From the NCBI GenBank assembly GCA_023159155.1, contig JAJNNX010000043.1:124001-188000 (forward strand): 64,000 nucleotides of DNA, in the 5' to 3' direction. The notes below the pieces were generated by a model, which ran no database searches, was not told where the DNA came from, and saw nothing but the letters and a program-made list of their open reading frames with translations. The stretch comes from Ustulina deusta. Taxonomy: Eukaryota > Ascomycota > Sordariomycetes > Xylariales > Xylariaceae. Below, in pieces: positions 23,575-36,000 of this stretch (positions are counted from its first letter, which is position 1; each line of letters begins with the position of its first letter). Both the position numbers and the translations under genes were made by a program.

Positions 23575-26500
23575 GGGGCGGTAGGTAGTATCGTGGTTCC
23601 ACGAATCAGAACGCTTGACAAAAGGGCGGAATTAGGCCGTATTCTGGTGACAGGTTGAATGTTGGGATGCCGCCGAATGTTTATTGATAATCGCACTTAT
23701 AAGTCGAAGGTACATTTAATGGGCCCGTGAAACATGTTGAATGAGTTGTGAATAGCTTCCTCGACATGCATCGCATTCGACGTACTCAGACAAGTGCAAG
23801 CCATAATAATACGCAGCGGCCAGAATTCAGCGCCGTAGACTGCTTCACCCCCGCCCACTAGCTTGTTAAATTTCAATTCTGGGAGGATGAGTCCTGCACA
23901 GCGCATAGTACATCATCATGTTCGGCGCTGGCCCTCGAGTACTGCGGTTCTGGAAGGGCTGAGCATCCTTCCACCCTGTAAAACAATGTTGAGGGATCTA
24001 GGGCTGTGATTGACACCTGGTCCACGGTGGATCTCGAAACACAGGTCTATTAAGAGTCAAATGGTGTTCTGGGGGTCGTCAGGAAGATGCGTCTAAATGT
24101 ATGGGGATGTATGCAGCTTGGAAGATGATAATTTGAACTTGCCGTTTCACCAAGGGCAATGGCACTTGGATGCATGACCTTAGTCTTCGCTACTATGAGT
24201 CCTGGTTCTGCGTTCATCCTTGGTGAATAGGGTTTACCTATCTGATGATATCCTGCTCATAGGAAGAATGGGCAATATGGACATGGAATTGGCGGTTGAG
24301 ATCAATAAGAGATAGCCGATGGTGTACTAAGGTCTAGTAATTTTGCCATGATCATGATATGATGAATGATAACATCTGCTTGCATCACAAAAGACGACAC
24401 CCCTGCGGCGTGGTACCGTTTCGAAACGTGGGTGCGAGGTACCTGTGTAAGAGGCTCAGGGATGCAATACAAATGAGGAGGTGAAGTCAAAAAGAACAGG
24501 CAGCTTTAAGCAAGGAGGCGCAATTCCGATGCATACAAGGTCGCGGTTTGTGTCTCGATGTTGAGAGAGAGAGAGAGAGAGAGTGTGTGTGTGTGTGTGT
24601 GCAGATGCAGAACCATCTGTCCTTACAATGTGTCTATTTTCGGGTCTCCTATTCTTCGTCTTCAAAGCAAAGCGTATCATAGACTGTGAGCGTGTTCGTC
24701 CGTGCCAGTGAGAGATCGATCAGGCCATCAAACTCGCCGGGCTCGATGGGCCTTCTCATCTCGGCTTCGTGACCTTTCGCCAACGCCTGTTCGCTGTTCC
24801 AGCATACTGGGATTCTGTTGTGCTGTACAGCAGAAAAGTGGTTCTGTGGCTCGTAGGCTCTGGCCTCTTGTGCCTTGCATTAAAAGCACGTAGCACACGT
24901 GAAATCTGGCCCGGAATGTGACGACAAGACCTCTGCTGAGAAGAGGGCGGTCCCAGTATTTCGTGCAATTGCCGGGGCGCACTTGTTTGCTACAGAGGAT
25001 GGGATCGTGGGACTTGCCGCAAATCTGTACGAAATGGTGACATGCTCACTACCGTCCATCGATTTTCCTTCTACGCAATTCTTGGCGACACAAAACCTCA
25101 GGGCGGTACGCCGCAGGACGAGGGAAAACATCGGATCGTTGCATGTGCAACACAGCTCGGATTAGGTAACAATGGCCTCCAAAACGGTGTCTTTGTTGAC
25201 GTCTGAGTGCCGGTATACCTGCTACGTACAGCTACCCCTCGGAAGGAAGAGGGGTGAGACAGGGTTTAATTACGGAGGTGTGCGTTCTGTTTCCCGTCTA
25301 CTAGGTACCCCTCATTTTGATAACAGCTGGAGCTTTCCTAGCGACCTGTCTCAACGTGGTCTAGATAGGTATCTCTCGAGTACCGTACAGTTTTTATTGC
25401 TACCTCGCGGGTATGGACCATGCAAGGGCTGCCTACCAACGTGTGACCAGCTATAGCCGCACCAATTGCGCTCTTCACGTGGTTTATCTCGACATTCGAT
25501 GTAAAATTGCCCATGGAGGGAGAATGTTCCCTTTGGGCCCTTTGCGTGCGTCACACGCAGGTACAGGACTGGGAGAGGGGCAACCTGCTACGACCTATGC
25601 ATGTATAGGACTTCCGACGAACAAGCTTGAGCGTAACAGCCAAGGGAGAAGGACCGTCGTGTCCGAGGTCGGTTGCCCCGTTGATCATGCTGCAGTTAGG
25701 AAAATACGCTGAAAATCTGGTGGAAAATGGAAATTCTCAGATGAGGCGGTGAGATAACTGCCCGGCTGAGGTTCATGACTCGAGAATGACGACGTATGAT
25801 TCGATGGCTTCATTGACTAATAGTAAAATATATAAGAGCTAACTGGCTTAGTGGCTAAACCGCTAAGAAATTATGACAGCTTTCTTTCCCACTCAGTGGT
25901 AGATCAGTATTTCTAGGCGTGTCAGAGAACCTTGGATGGCACAGGAGCCAAGACAGGAATCAGCTCTCTAGACCGCAGCCGCAGATAACTACCTGTTCAT
26001 TTGGAAGAGGCGGCGAGAGGTGAGTCGATAAGTGTACCAACTGGGTAAGTGCTGGCGAGGTGTAGTGTCCACGAGTCCACTAATAATTATACGGTAGTCT
26101 CGGCACGTCGAGGATGGAGGATGATGATACCTGTGTTGATCTTGAGCGAGCTGTTACCTAGGTTAGGTACTAGTTAGACGAACGGCGCTGTTGATGCAAG
26201 TGATGGCGGGCGATGGGCTGGTTTTAATCTATGTATATTACTTGTAAATCTAGGCCTGACCCGGACTTTCAAGAGTTGAAACTGTGCATGGTATCCGACT
26301 TGGCTATGTACACCAGCTGACAAGGGATCCCAAGCAATTGGTTGCGTTGGAGTCTAGTGTCGGTTTGATCAATGAAAAGCCTCGGCGGTCTGACAGACTT
26401 CCCAAAATGACAAGTAAGCCGTGGATATTGTGCAAGGGGCGCGGAATTGCGGTAGGACGGTGAGAGACCGATTGTGTTTGCCGAATACCTTCTTGCAAAT

Positions 26501-29225
26501 CGGTTCGGCATCGCTTTTACTCCTTTTGAAGCGCACGACAAACTGGGCTAGCGCAATCGCCGCTTTCGCTCAGGTACTGCTGAGGATTAAGTTTGTGCAT
26601 ACTGTAGGTTGTGCGGAGGGAAACGGTCTTCAAAACGAAAGGGGTTTAACCGTCAGCGAAATTCAATACGAACAAGTGTACAATATTCACGTGGTTCTGA
26701 TGTATTAATGGAGGTAGAATGATGTGGCAAGATGACATATAACGCCTTTTTGCGTTGCTTCTTTGACCGCTCTTTTCTCGGTTGAACAACTAAGACGCCT
26801 CAAGTTCATCAAGCATTTACCAACTTGCAACGATAATGCCTCCTCCTTCCGAAGGAGTTAGGAGGGTGATAAGGATTGCTTACTCTGATCGTATCTATAA
26901 GGGTACTTAGCAAGTACGCTCAAACCAGGAGACTCCATATCCATGTTATTTAGTCCTAGTAAAATGGTTATCTCGCCCTCTGCGAAACGGCTTTATAATC
27001 GAGAAATGGTGAATATACTGATTTGACGGCACTTTATTAGCCTTCAAAGGTTATCGCCTACTGTTTATCTATATGGTTGAAACGCCGATGCCATTGGCGG
27101 CGATCTTTGTGGATCACTGCCTATAATATAGGTTTTACTTGGAACCCCCGAGGTTCAGTAATCACTTGATCACACCTACCTGCCACCTGCCTTACTACAT
27201 ACACATACAAGTCTACCCGTCACTCTTGGGCCATTATCTCTGACTTCAGTCCAAGCGATGCTTTCCGTTTTTGATATCCCCGCATTGCGCTAGGTGATCT
27301 TTGAATGAAGCAACCGTAAACTTCCGTCTGTGGTGAAGAGGTGGGTGGCTTGGATTCTCGCATCCAACGCAACGGAAGCCCCATTCCATTTTGCTGCGAT
27401 GTTACGTTCGGATATGGCATACGAGCGATTGCCACACAGCGAAATGGGTTCCCCGATTTTCCATCAAAGGGGTCTGCCGTCGGCGGCCTTCGCAAACGGC
27501 TAGAGTGGGATCCGGACCGGACCACTGCGCTGCTGTCACCTTTACATCGTAGACTTGAAGCTTTCGGGCCTCTTTGTCTGACACAGATTGGTGCATGGCG
27601 CTTATCGACCCGTGGGCTGGCTGCAATGCCCGCGCCAAGGGCGGATTCGTAGCCGGCCAGGACGGCACACTCGCCAACCTTGTTCTCGTTTGGTGAGTAG
27701 TGCCAGGTATGGCTCTCATGCTAGGCAGTGTGCCTATGGTAACGCGGCTTAAGTCTAAACTTCCGGCTGACGTAGTTAGGCCGCAGTGGCAGATACAGTT
27801 AATCCTGTGATAGACAAAGGAAGCAAACAGGCTTGCAAGTGAGAAGATAAAGGTAACCGCCGAAGTCGCCACAATTCTCACACTGGAGGCCGCATATTTT
27901 CTCGTAAAGAGTGCTGCAGGTTATCCACCTGCCAGTCTCGATGCCTAGAATACCGCGCAGTGGATTCCGCGCCTATTTGATCATCGCTCTATAAGCAGGA
28001 AGGAACCTAACGAACTCAATGGCTTGTCTGTTGACGGATCAGAAGTCCCAGAGAATCTGCACGCCGAGTTGGGAAAGGATTCTTGAAGCAGCTGGAGAGG
28101 CAAAAGATTGAGGACGCCGACGTCGGTGTTGGGCGGTCTATGCAACTGGAAATTGTCGTATTCGGGTTGGGATTTGGAGGTGGGGAGGTTATCATCTTAA
28201 GTGCTATCTTTGAGACAGAAGGTGAAGATAGGTAAGACGCTGAAGATTGAAAGCGGTTATGAGTGATAATCTTCCATTATAGTTGTTGGGGATGGTGAGA
28301 AGAGGGTTTAGGATTGAACTGATTGATTAATGTGTCTGTGGAACATCCTAACTGGTTAAGGTAATGTTCACCGCGTGGGTTTGTGGACTGCGCAATAGCA
28401 ACAAAGTTGAAGTCTTTCTTGTCCTGTAGGTAATTAAGCCTTGACAACCTCCCTTTCATTCGCAAGTAGTTTCGAGCTACTCATCCAGAATGTCATCCAG
28501 ACTTAGATGGGGTGTTTCTGTTCAACATTATCCAACAATTGAATTTATAACTTGCTCAATGAATGAGGACCCTGCATATGAATTTGCGTCTTACGGTGAA
28601 CGATCTAACAGATCTTGATTGCTATGATATATATCTCTCAGAGGCTATCAACTGACCAACTCGGAAACAACTGCGTGCCTTAGCACCTCGGATACCATAC
28701 AATGCCGGAATCATGATCACGACAAGGTTGAGCTTTGTTGTATATAAAGTCGAAAATGGAAACCGCCAGTGACTTTATGCGTCAACAATTCGAAATCGCG
28801 TGGCCCCATCTTGGATTATGTGCGTACCCATCATGTGAAGCTACTTTCGATCGATCGGCTGCATTTGGTAGTCAGGATGCGAACGAGTTTCGAAGTCTAG
28901 GTTGATCCGAATGACGCTAAATCTGGCAAGGCCGTTGGTCAAGTGGAATAATGGAAACAGGAGCCGGCATCAGGAAGGTCTCACTGGTGATTGTCGATCA
29001 TGTTTTAAAAAAAAAAAATTAATACAAACGGAGGACAGTATTTTTCTTTCGCTCTCCTTATCATATCTAAGTTATACAGATTTATAACATTGAGAAATAT
29101 CGTAACATGTGTATAATCTGCGATATACTTGGCCATGCAATTAATAGCCAAATCCGCTACACAGTGAAAACGGTCGAGTTCCGTTCATTACGGCGGATTA
29201 CAGTAATACATACATGAAGGACATA
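23575..29225. other. long gene-poor stretch
   Basis: There is no intact gene that I can recognise. Candidate frames are short: 23697-23906 minus; about 24710-24950 plus, which reads as an amphipathic to hydrophobic segment after a stop; 24899-25165 plus; and 27402-27881 minus, 159 codons with a hydrophobic N-terminus. None has a known motif or a convincing exon structure. AT-rich sequence dominates from 25.7 to 26.2 kb and from 28.1 to 29.2 kb. Confidence 0.5.
24562..24601. repeat. compound (GA)n(GT)n microsatellite
   Basis: A run of GA dinucleotides switches directly to GT dinucleotides, about 40 bases in all, in sequence with no recognised gene. Confidence 0.9.
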
Positions 29226-29353
29226 TATGCAAGCATATCCAGTTTTGGCTTTCAGGCCAGCCTCAGGCTGAAAGCGGCATGGCTTAGGTGAAATTCCCAT
29301 CACGATGCAGGATGGCCAAACCTGTCTATCAAGTTTTATTTACCTGGCGAGCC
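29226..29353. repeat. dispersed repeat, copy A (partner at 43659-43778)
   Basis: This stretch and 43659-43778 share a core ending in AAAGCGGCATGGCT, followed by TAGGTG here and CAGGCG in the partner, then AATTCCCA. Similarity continues through CTATCAA and GGCGAG. Differences include C in the partner against T here. This suggests two copies of one transposon-derived element, this one with more transition mutations. Confidence 0.6.
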
Positions 29354-32300
29354 TTGGCGATGGACCAATGATATCCCAATGACAACTCCTTGTGGTAGGC
29401 TAGTAGACTTGGACACGACCAATAGATGGCGTAGTTGGCGGACCAGTTCTCAACCCACCAGTAACAATAATTGCCGGGTAGCTTCGGCATGAAAATGCGA
29501 ACGACCCAAGACTTTCGACTGGCTTATGTTGAGAGATCAGGACAAAGTGGTTGCATAAGTGCGTTGCCGACTGCATCAAAATGAGGGGACATACTAGACC
29601 CGAGCATCCGCTTGCGCTACAATGAAACCGTATTGGATAACCCTACTAGTCGAAGTGGTCCTTTCCAGCATGCTGTGTACGCTCTGGTTGTCATTCGGTG
29701 ACATCCATATGGCGGTATGCCGAGGATCATTTTCACATTTTGGCGAGGGATCGGCTTGTTTCGCGATAGAATGATAAAAACCCCGAACACTTTCCTAAAG
29801 TCGATGCGACGGAATTTTCCGACCCCGCCGCCGCGACAGCATTACAAACAAAACCTGTCGGAAGACACCCAATCTCAAACCTCCGAGGGGGATTTGAGAG
29901 AGCTTTGAAAGCGGCTGAGAGAGGTAAAAACCGCCCTTTCCCAATGCTAGACTAGACAGACAACGGGCGTATGGTATGCATAGTATATGAGTGTGACTGG
30001 CTTGTTCCGGGCCGACCGGCTTGTAAGCACAGGTACGGTATTAAGGTATTAACCTTTTGAGCTCATGACCGTCAAGCTCCGAGACTGTTAGACCAACCAA
30101 TTCACCAGTCCGAGCTAGAAGCGAATAAATCACAACCTGTCCCAAGTTTGCGCAGCCCTTGCTGAAAAGAGGATAGATGGGGGTTCGTGTGACTTGTTCG
30201 TAACAGTGCATGTGCGTAGTATGATCTGCCTTGGGGTTTGAACTGGGGAAAGATGCACCTTTCGCTAGCAAGCTTGGATTTGTCCTTGGCCACATTCCAA
30301 CATGGACAATGATTACTGACCTCGGAAGCCCGAGGGGGCATGCAGCACATCGGCGAGCGAGCGATGATATGATAGGCGCCAACTACCTAGTCTAGAGAGT
30401 TGGCCATAGCGAGGTCGCATTTCCCAACAGATGATACCATTTATTGGTATTCCCACTCGAGGCGCAGCAACCGTGTAAGAATCTGTCTTTGTTGTTTGTT
30501 GCTGATGGTTGTTGTGATGCACAAGGTTTTATCTCCCGTAAGCGGACGTATGTTCAAGGCAACGACAGTGATCGATCATCTTTGCCGCACCACACCATCC
30601 TCATCGTTGCACTGATTGGCATATCTCATGATCTAAAACATGCCCAACAAACAGAACGGCGACAAGTTACGCTGGGACAGAAGTCGAGGGCGTAGACGGT
30701 GGCATTGAAACCATGGCTTCTGTGCATCCATTTATTCTTATATCATACCATATAATACCACCAAGCAAGGCACAACACACAAACTGCGGCTGCTGGGGCA
30801 CTAGCCACTTGCACACGGCTTATTGAACCGTGCAGTGGTATTAGTGATATGGCAACGGTAGTATTGGTGAGAGGGCGATTTTGCAGGCAGGTGCTGAACG
30901 ACGCAATCATGATGACGAAAAGTGAGAATAGATGACCGTGTAGTGACACCTGGATGGTGGAGCGGCAAAATAACCGGCCGGCTGGGAAATACCTACAAAG
31001 ACCTACCCTCCGTAGGTACTCACTTGTAAGAGACAGGTGTGAGGTTTCGTCATCCACGACAAGGGAATCTGGTGCGTAGTAGCGAATTGTGACAGTCCGC
31101 ACAGCAACAGGAGAGACAAGCAAGTTGCGAGGCTTTCTGAGAGACACTATCCACGTACTTATGTAGAGCCGAAAGGTAGAAATGATGGGCACATTCATGG
31201 AGCTTTCAGCGCAAGATCCGGACCAAGACGGTGCTGTTGCAGGGCCTGTGTTCTACTTACCCAGGTAGGTAGTGTAGGTAGGTATTATATATGCGGTGCT
31301 GTACCTAGTACAGGTGGCTATGGGCACGGCTCAGGTACCTCCACCGTGCCATGTCCCTGTGCCGCCTGCTACACTACGCATACATACCTATCGTACGTAT
31401 TTTACCCGCTACGGGATATAAGGCAACACCTATGAGCAGCATGCTGTAGCGCAGCACTTATCAAAAGAGACGGCTATATTTGTTGCCTTCCATATTCCAT
31501 TTAACCTCACGTGTCGGCTGCATCGGAGCTTGCTGACGCTAGTGGGATGCCGGCGCCCAGGAAACTTGTTCAGGTTGTCCGCCTCTTCGTTGTTTGTTGG
31601 AATTGCCACAACAAGCCTTGCTGCCTATGTCGGGACTGACTAGCTACACAAAGCAAGCTGAAAATAAAAGTTTTTAAAATGACAAAATTGTCCCTTAATT
31701 TGCCGTCTCAGATCTTTCTCTCCCTTTCCTGCCCCGGCGTGTTGCCGGATGACAACTACGTACTGGTAGATAGTGTATGGGCTCCCGCTGCATCGTAATG
31801 GGCATCCAACTTGGATTCGGAAGCCGTCTGCGTTTTAGATTACCCCGATCTTCTCGTGTGCGGACTCAGCCAGTATGATTCTAGGCACGTTGGATCTACG
31901 CGTACTTACCCCGGCTTCAATCAATACCGGCTACCCAACGGGCAAATGGCAAAATGAGCAAGTGCGTCAGATTCCACTGCTCTGAGGACTTTACACTAGC
32001 TGAGATGATTGATAACGCCAAAGATGACACTACATGAGCAGATCGGCTAGACTTTGGGGCCTGCCATTTGTCGCCATGATGCACCCAACCCAAGACCCAT
32101 AAGCACTCACAATCCGGCGGCGTAAGAACGTGGCACGACCCATACTACCGGCTCTTTTTCCCATCACATGGCTGAGTACACGCAATTTATCCCTTAACTC
32201 CTTACGCGAGGTTTCGCCCTCACGCTCACACATACCCAGGTTAGGTTAGGTACTTGCTGCAGTGTCCAGGCCTACGAGCTAGGCCAACTAGCCTGGGGCT

Positions 32301-33999
32301 AGAAGATATGCTCATAAACATAATGCAACGCCGAACAATTTGTATGATGCTGTGTGGCCAATACCACCGTGGATAGTTGGCCAGGCGGGTTGTTTGGCCT
32401 TTGGCAGGTAGCCTCCAAGAATCCAGCAGCCCGCTTTCCTGCCACGATATTTCGTGTCATCTCGCTCGTTAGGTGTAGTTTTGGACAGCGTCCGTGCCTC
32501 GGGCTTCCGTGACGTAGGCAGTGTAGGCCCGTCCCAAGGGCGAGATATGCGACTGGTCACCCTCGTATTTAGAGCCATCGGCGCACCTGCACGGCACATC
32601 TTTAGGGGCCTATATATGTTGAATTTGATATACGTATAAGAACGGCCCCTATCACACTAGTCAAGCAAACTATTGACTAGCGGCCTGAGGGGTAATGATG
32701 GCGACTCGATGAATGATGGGTTAAAATATGGGAAGAGGTGAATAGCACAATAAATATGAGGTTGAGGATAGAAATATACACGTGTCGGCGAAATGCCGGC
32801 AATATCAGAACCGACAGGAAAATAAATCCGAGTACCTATTGTTAAATGGACAACAGCAAAAAATATCTGTCCGGCTTAGCACAATGCCATTTGACAACAC
32901 GGTACCTAACCTACCTCGGGCATACATAACTAAAGGGCGAGGCCAGGCTATTATAGCGGCAAGACTGAGCCAGACACTTCTAGATCTGAGAACTGGACAA
33001 ATTCAAGCTCTGCAAGGCGAAGGCGATGGTTACACTGCCAGTGCCTAGATACTGCCTACTCATACTGCCTACTTATACTGCCTACTTATGTAGGTGTAGG
33101 TATGTGCAAAAGGTGCATTAGTGTAGCAGGATATAATACAGGGCGTATCCCTTCTATGGTCAGATGCGTAAATGCACAACAAATAAAAAAGAAACAAGGT
33201 CCCTAATATGGGCGGTATAGAGATGCGTATAGAGATATAGGTGTAGCGGTAGCAGTAGGACATAAGCTGAGTGTCCTACACTATGCTAGAGTAGGTACTT
33301 CAATGTCCTCAAGCAAATGTCCCTAGCATGTTTCCTGCGTGGCGAATGTGTTTTCACTTGCATGGATCTGACTCAACAGTGCCTCAGACAGGCTGGTGTC
33401 ACCGTCCTTTCCTGACCCGAAGGCTTTGAGAAGAAAACGGCAGAAAAAGGCAAAAATACAAGTGCCAAAAAAAGGACACCGGTCTTGGTTTTTGAATTGG
33501 AGAGGAGGCAGGGGAAGAAGGACCGAACAAAGCCCTAGGTATTCTCTTGTTACACCTGCACCTTGTCTCGCCTTCATATCCCTCATTCCGATGCCCACAA
33601 TCGCAATGCATAGGCCGGGTTTCGGATGATCTACTTGAGGGTACAGAGGTGGAGGACAACAACGGAAGTGCAGTGATAGTGATGCTGATACATTAGTGTC
33701 GACCAAGTACCTACCGGGTATGTTAGGTAGGTAGGTATGGAGGTAGTATGGGGGGCATGTAGGCATGTACCGAACCTACCTAACTACATATAAAGCCTAA
33801 CATATAAAGCCTAAGGCCATGTCACTTTTGTTAAGTACATGGTTCAGCGCATGTTTTCAATATTGCTCCTCACAAATGAGAAATGCTGCATATAACTCAG
33901 GCGGTCGGAGAAATGCACCCACATCCGTAACTGAAGGTCATCTGATACCTGTTGCTTAACACCTCCATACATGATATATACCTGCTGCTTATACGTAGA
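29354..33999. other. gene-poor stretch with TAGGTA-type motif clusters
   Basis: No intact gene is recognised. The longest frame is a minus-strand one at 30743-31198 (151 codons) with no known motif; its start lies just before sequence rich in TACCTA/TAGGTA words (31.0-31.4 kb). More such clusters occur near 32240 and at 33700-33790. The region 32.6-33.3 kb is AT-rich, with a short tandem of TACTGCCTAC units near 33050-33090. Confidence 0.5.
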
Positions 34000-36000
34000 G
34001 CACCAAGATCAGTAACCCCGCCTCCTTCCGCACTGTCCTTTTGGTTTTCAGTTTTTTTACCCTGTTAGTATTACCTGTAACACATTTCATTGGCGGTCGA
34101 GTCACAAAATAGCGTGAAACAAACCAACTCGTGTCTTGTGGCTGTTAGTGTCTTATCATATCCAGCCTAATTATGTACTTATATGTATGATACCAACAGA
34201 TAGTTAGTACCTACCGTAGACGCCCGAACATGATAACCCAAGGTTTAGTAGGTCTGGATGCAGTACCTGGTCGTCTGGAGGCAGGTAGTAGGGAGTAGAT
34301 GGTGTATGTAGGCAGATGAGATGCTGGTTAACGTGTTTTCCCTGTCCTCCATGGCCCCTCCTTGTCCCTTCGCCTCCGTCACCAACCAAAGGCTCCAGCA
34401 CTCACTCACTACCTGGAGACTTGCCCACCGCCTACCACCCACCGCTGTCACATTCTCGTCATCAAGTAACCGTATAATATGCCTGCCGACGCACCATCTA
34501 ACCCGAGCTAGGTAACTTGTCATTTGTTGCCTTCCTTCTTTTCATCCCTCCTGCCCGCTCTCTCGCTCGCTTGATACCTAGCCTGCCTGCCTGCCTGCTT
34601 GCTTGCTTGCTTTCTTGCTTAATTAACTTTGCCTGCCCACCCGCTGGCCTGCCCGCCTCCCAACACCACCTTCCAACACCACCTACCTGAAGTACCTAAC
34701 CAGCCTACATCGCTCCACTGTGCCTATCGTGCTGCTAGGACTGCCTAGTGGTGTTCGGCGGTGTTAGTGTTCGCGTAGTGTTGGGTATGCTGTGCCGTGC
34801 CGTGCTGTCCTCGCCTCCGCTCCTGTGATGTGCTGCAATGTGCTGACCTGACGAGACCATCTCCCCATTGAACATTAAGGTGTCCCGGCGTCCCATTGAA
34901 TGCGAGGTTTGCCCCGGCCGTACGTCCCTCTTCCCTACGACACAACCGCTTCATCCAATCTCGTCGCCCATCTCCCACTCATTTTCCCATTCACTCTCCT
35001 TCATTGACTCTAGCTAGACTAGTCTGTGCCCGCCCCCCTGTTGTCCTTTGTGATACAAATCTACCGCCCGCATTCAGAGTTATAGTATTTTTCCCTAGCA
35101 ATCTAGCATCTGTTTGCCCCGAGCTCTGTGCGTCTGGTCCCGAGGTCGAGCCCAGCCAAGTCGTCCATTCACCAGGGTCGTTGTGACTATTGAGAGCGTG
35201 ATTCAGCCATCCATCCACTCGGTTCGGAAGCGGGAGCATTCACTGCGGGCGAGGTCCAAGAGCGCGCGCACACAATAGCCACATTCAATAACCACTGCTT
35301 ATTATTCACTGCTCCTCGAGCCCGTTGGCTTGTCGCTGGATCCCTATTTCTAACCGCTCTTTTCTTTCCTTTACCCTACCTTTTGCCAACCAGCGAATAT
35401 CGGTAACATTGCAGAGCGCATCCTGTCTGTTTTCAGTCTATCAGACGATTTCTCTCTCTCTTTCTCTCTCTCTCTCCCGCTGCCCCTCTGCTCAGTGCAG
35501 ACCTATACTACAATACTTCGGCTATCTAGTATATTGTCTCTCTCTCCTTGGCACCCTGCTGGCCTGTCCAATATCCCACCGACGGCGCCCAATACGCCCC
35601 GTGTGCTCCAGCTCGCTCCAGCGCTTGCATATTCCGGTCGTAACCTTATCTGTCCCAGCTCCTCCGTCCGTCTCCTCGTCGAACGCGCGCGAGGATCCTC
35701 CGCCAACAGGGCCAAGTCCACGACTCGGAGCCCCCGGTCTTTGGACTGCACAATACCCTGCTCCATACCGTCCATATCCAGACCCATGGAGGCTAAGGGA
35801 CTAAGTGACTAGACTAGAACTGTTGAGCATCTTCTCAACTGCCCGACCCCTCACCATTTACCATCCTCATTCGACCCTCATAGGTGCCGATCCAAGGTAG
35901 TTCGAAGCAGCTCGGGTCCGTTGTCGAATTGAAAGCGGGAGTGACAGCCTCGTATTTTTCTTTTCACCTGAAAAAAGGCTGCCACTCTCCGGTCGTTGTC
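34000..36000. promoter_or_regulatory. long pyrimidine-rich 5' flank of the RING-finger gene
   Basis: About 2 kb before the ATG at 36001 is rich in C and T, with a CCTG/CTTG repeat at 34581-34620 and CT runs at about 35448-35485. Long pyrimidine-rich leaders are common upstream of regulatory genes in filamentous fungi. Several open frames of 80-160 codons (for example 35325-35804 plus) lie in it; they look like upstream frames in a leader, not genes. Whether the transcript starts inside this stretch cannot be told from sequence alone. Confidence 0.45.

Noticed and set aside
27402..27881. 159-codon minus-strand frame with a hydrophobic N-terminus as a secreted small protein
   Set aside because: It has no conserved motif, no coding bias I can see, and lies among decayed sequence. 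Length alone does not support a gene.
30743..31198. 151-codon minus-strand frame as a gene
   Set aside because: There is no recognised domain and its composition is unlike that of the genes to the right. It may be chance.
35325..35812. Two overlapping frames of 159 and 105 codons before the RING gene
   Set aside because: They lie in a CT-rich leader and have low-complexity Ser/Leu/Pro translations. They are more likely upstream frames of the transcript than proteins.
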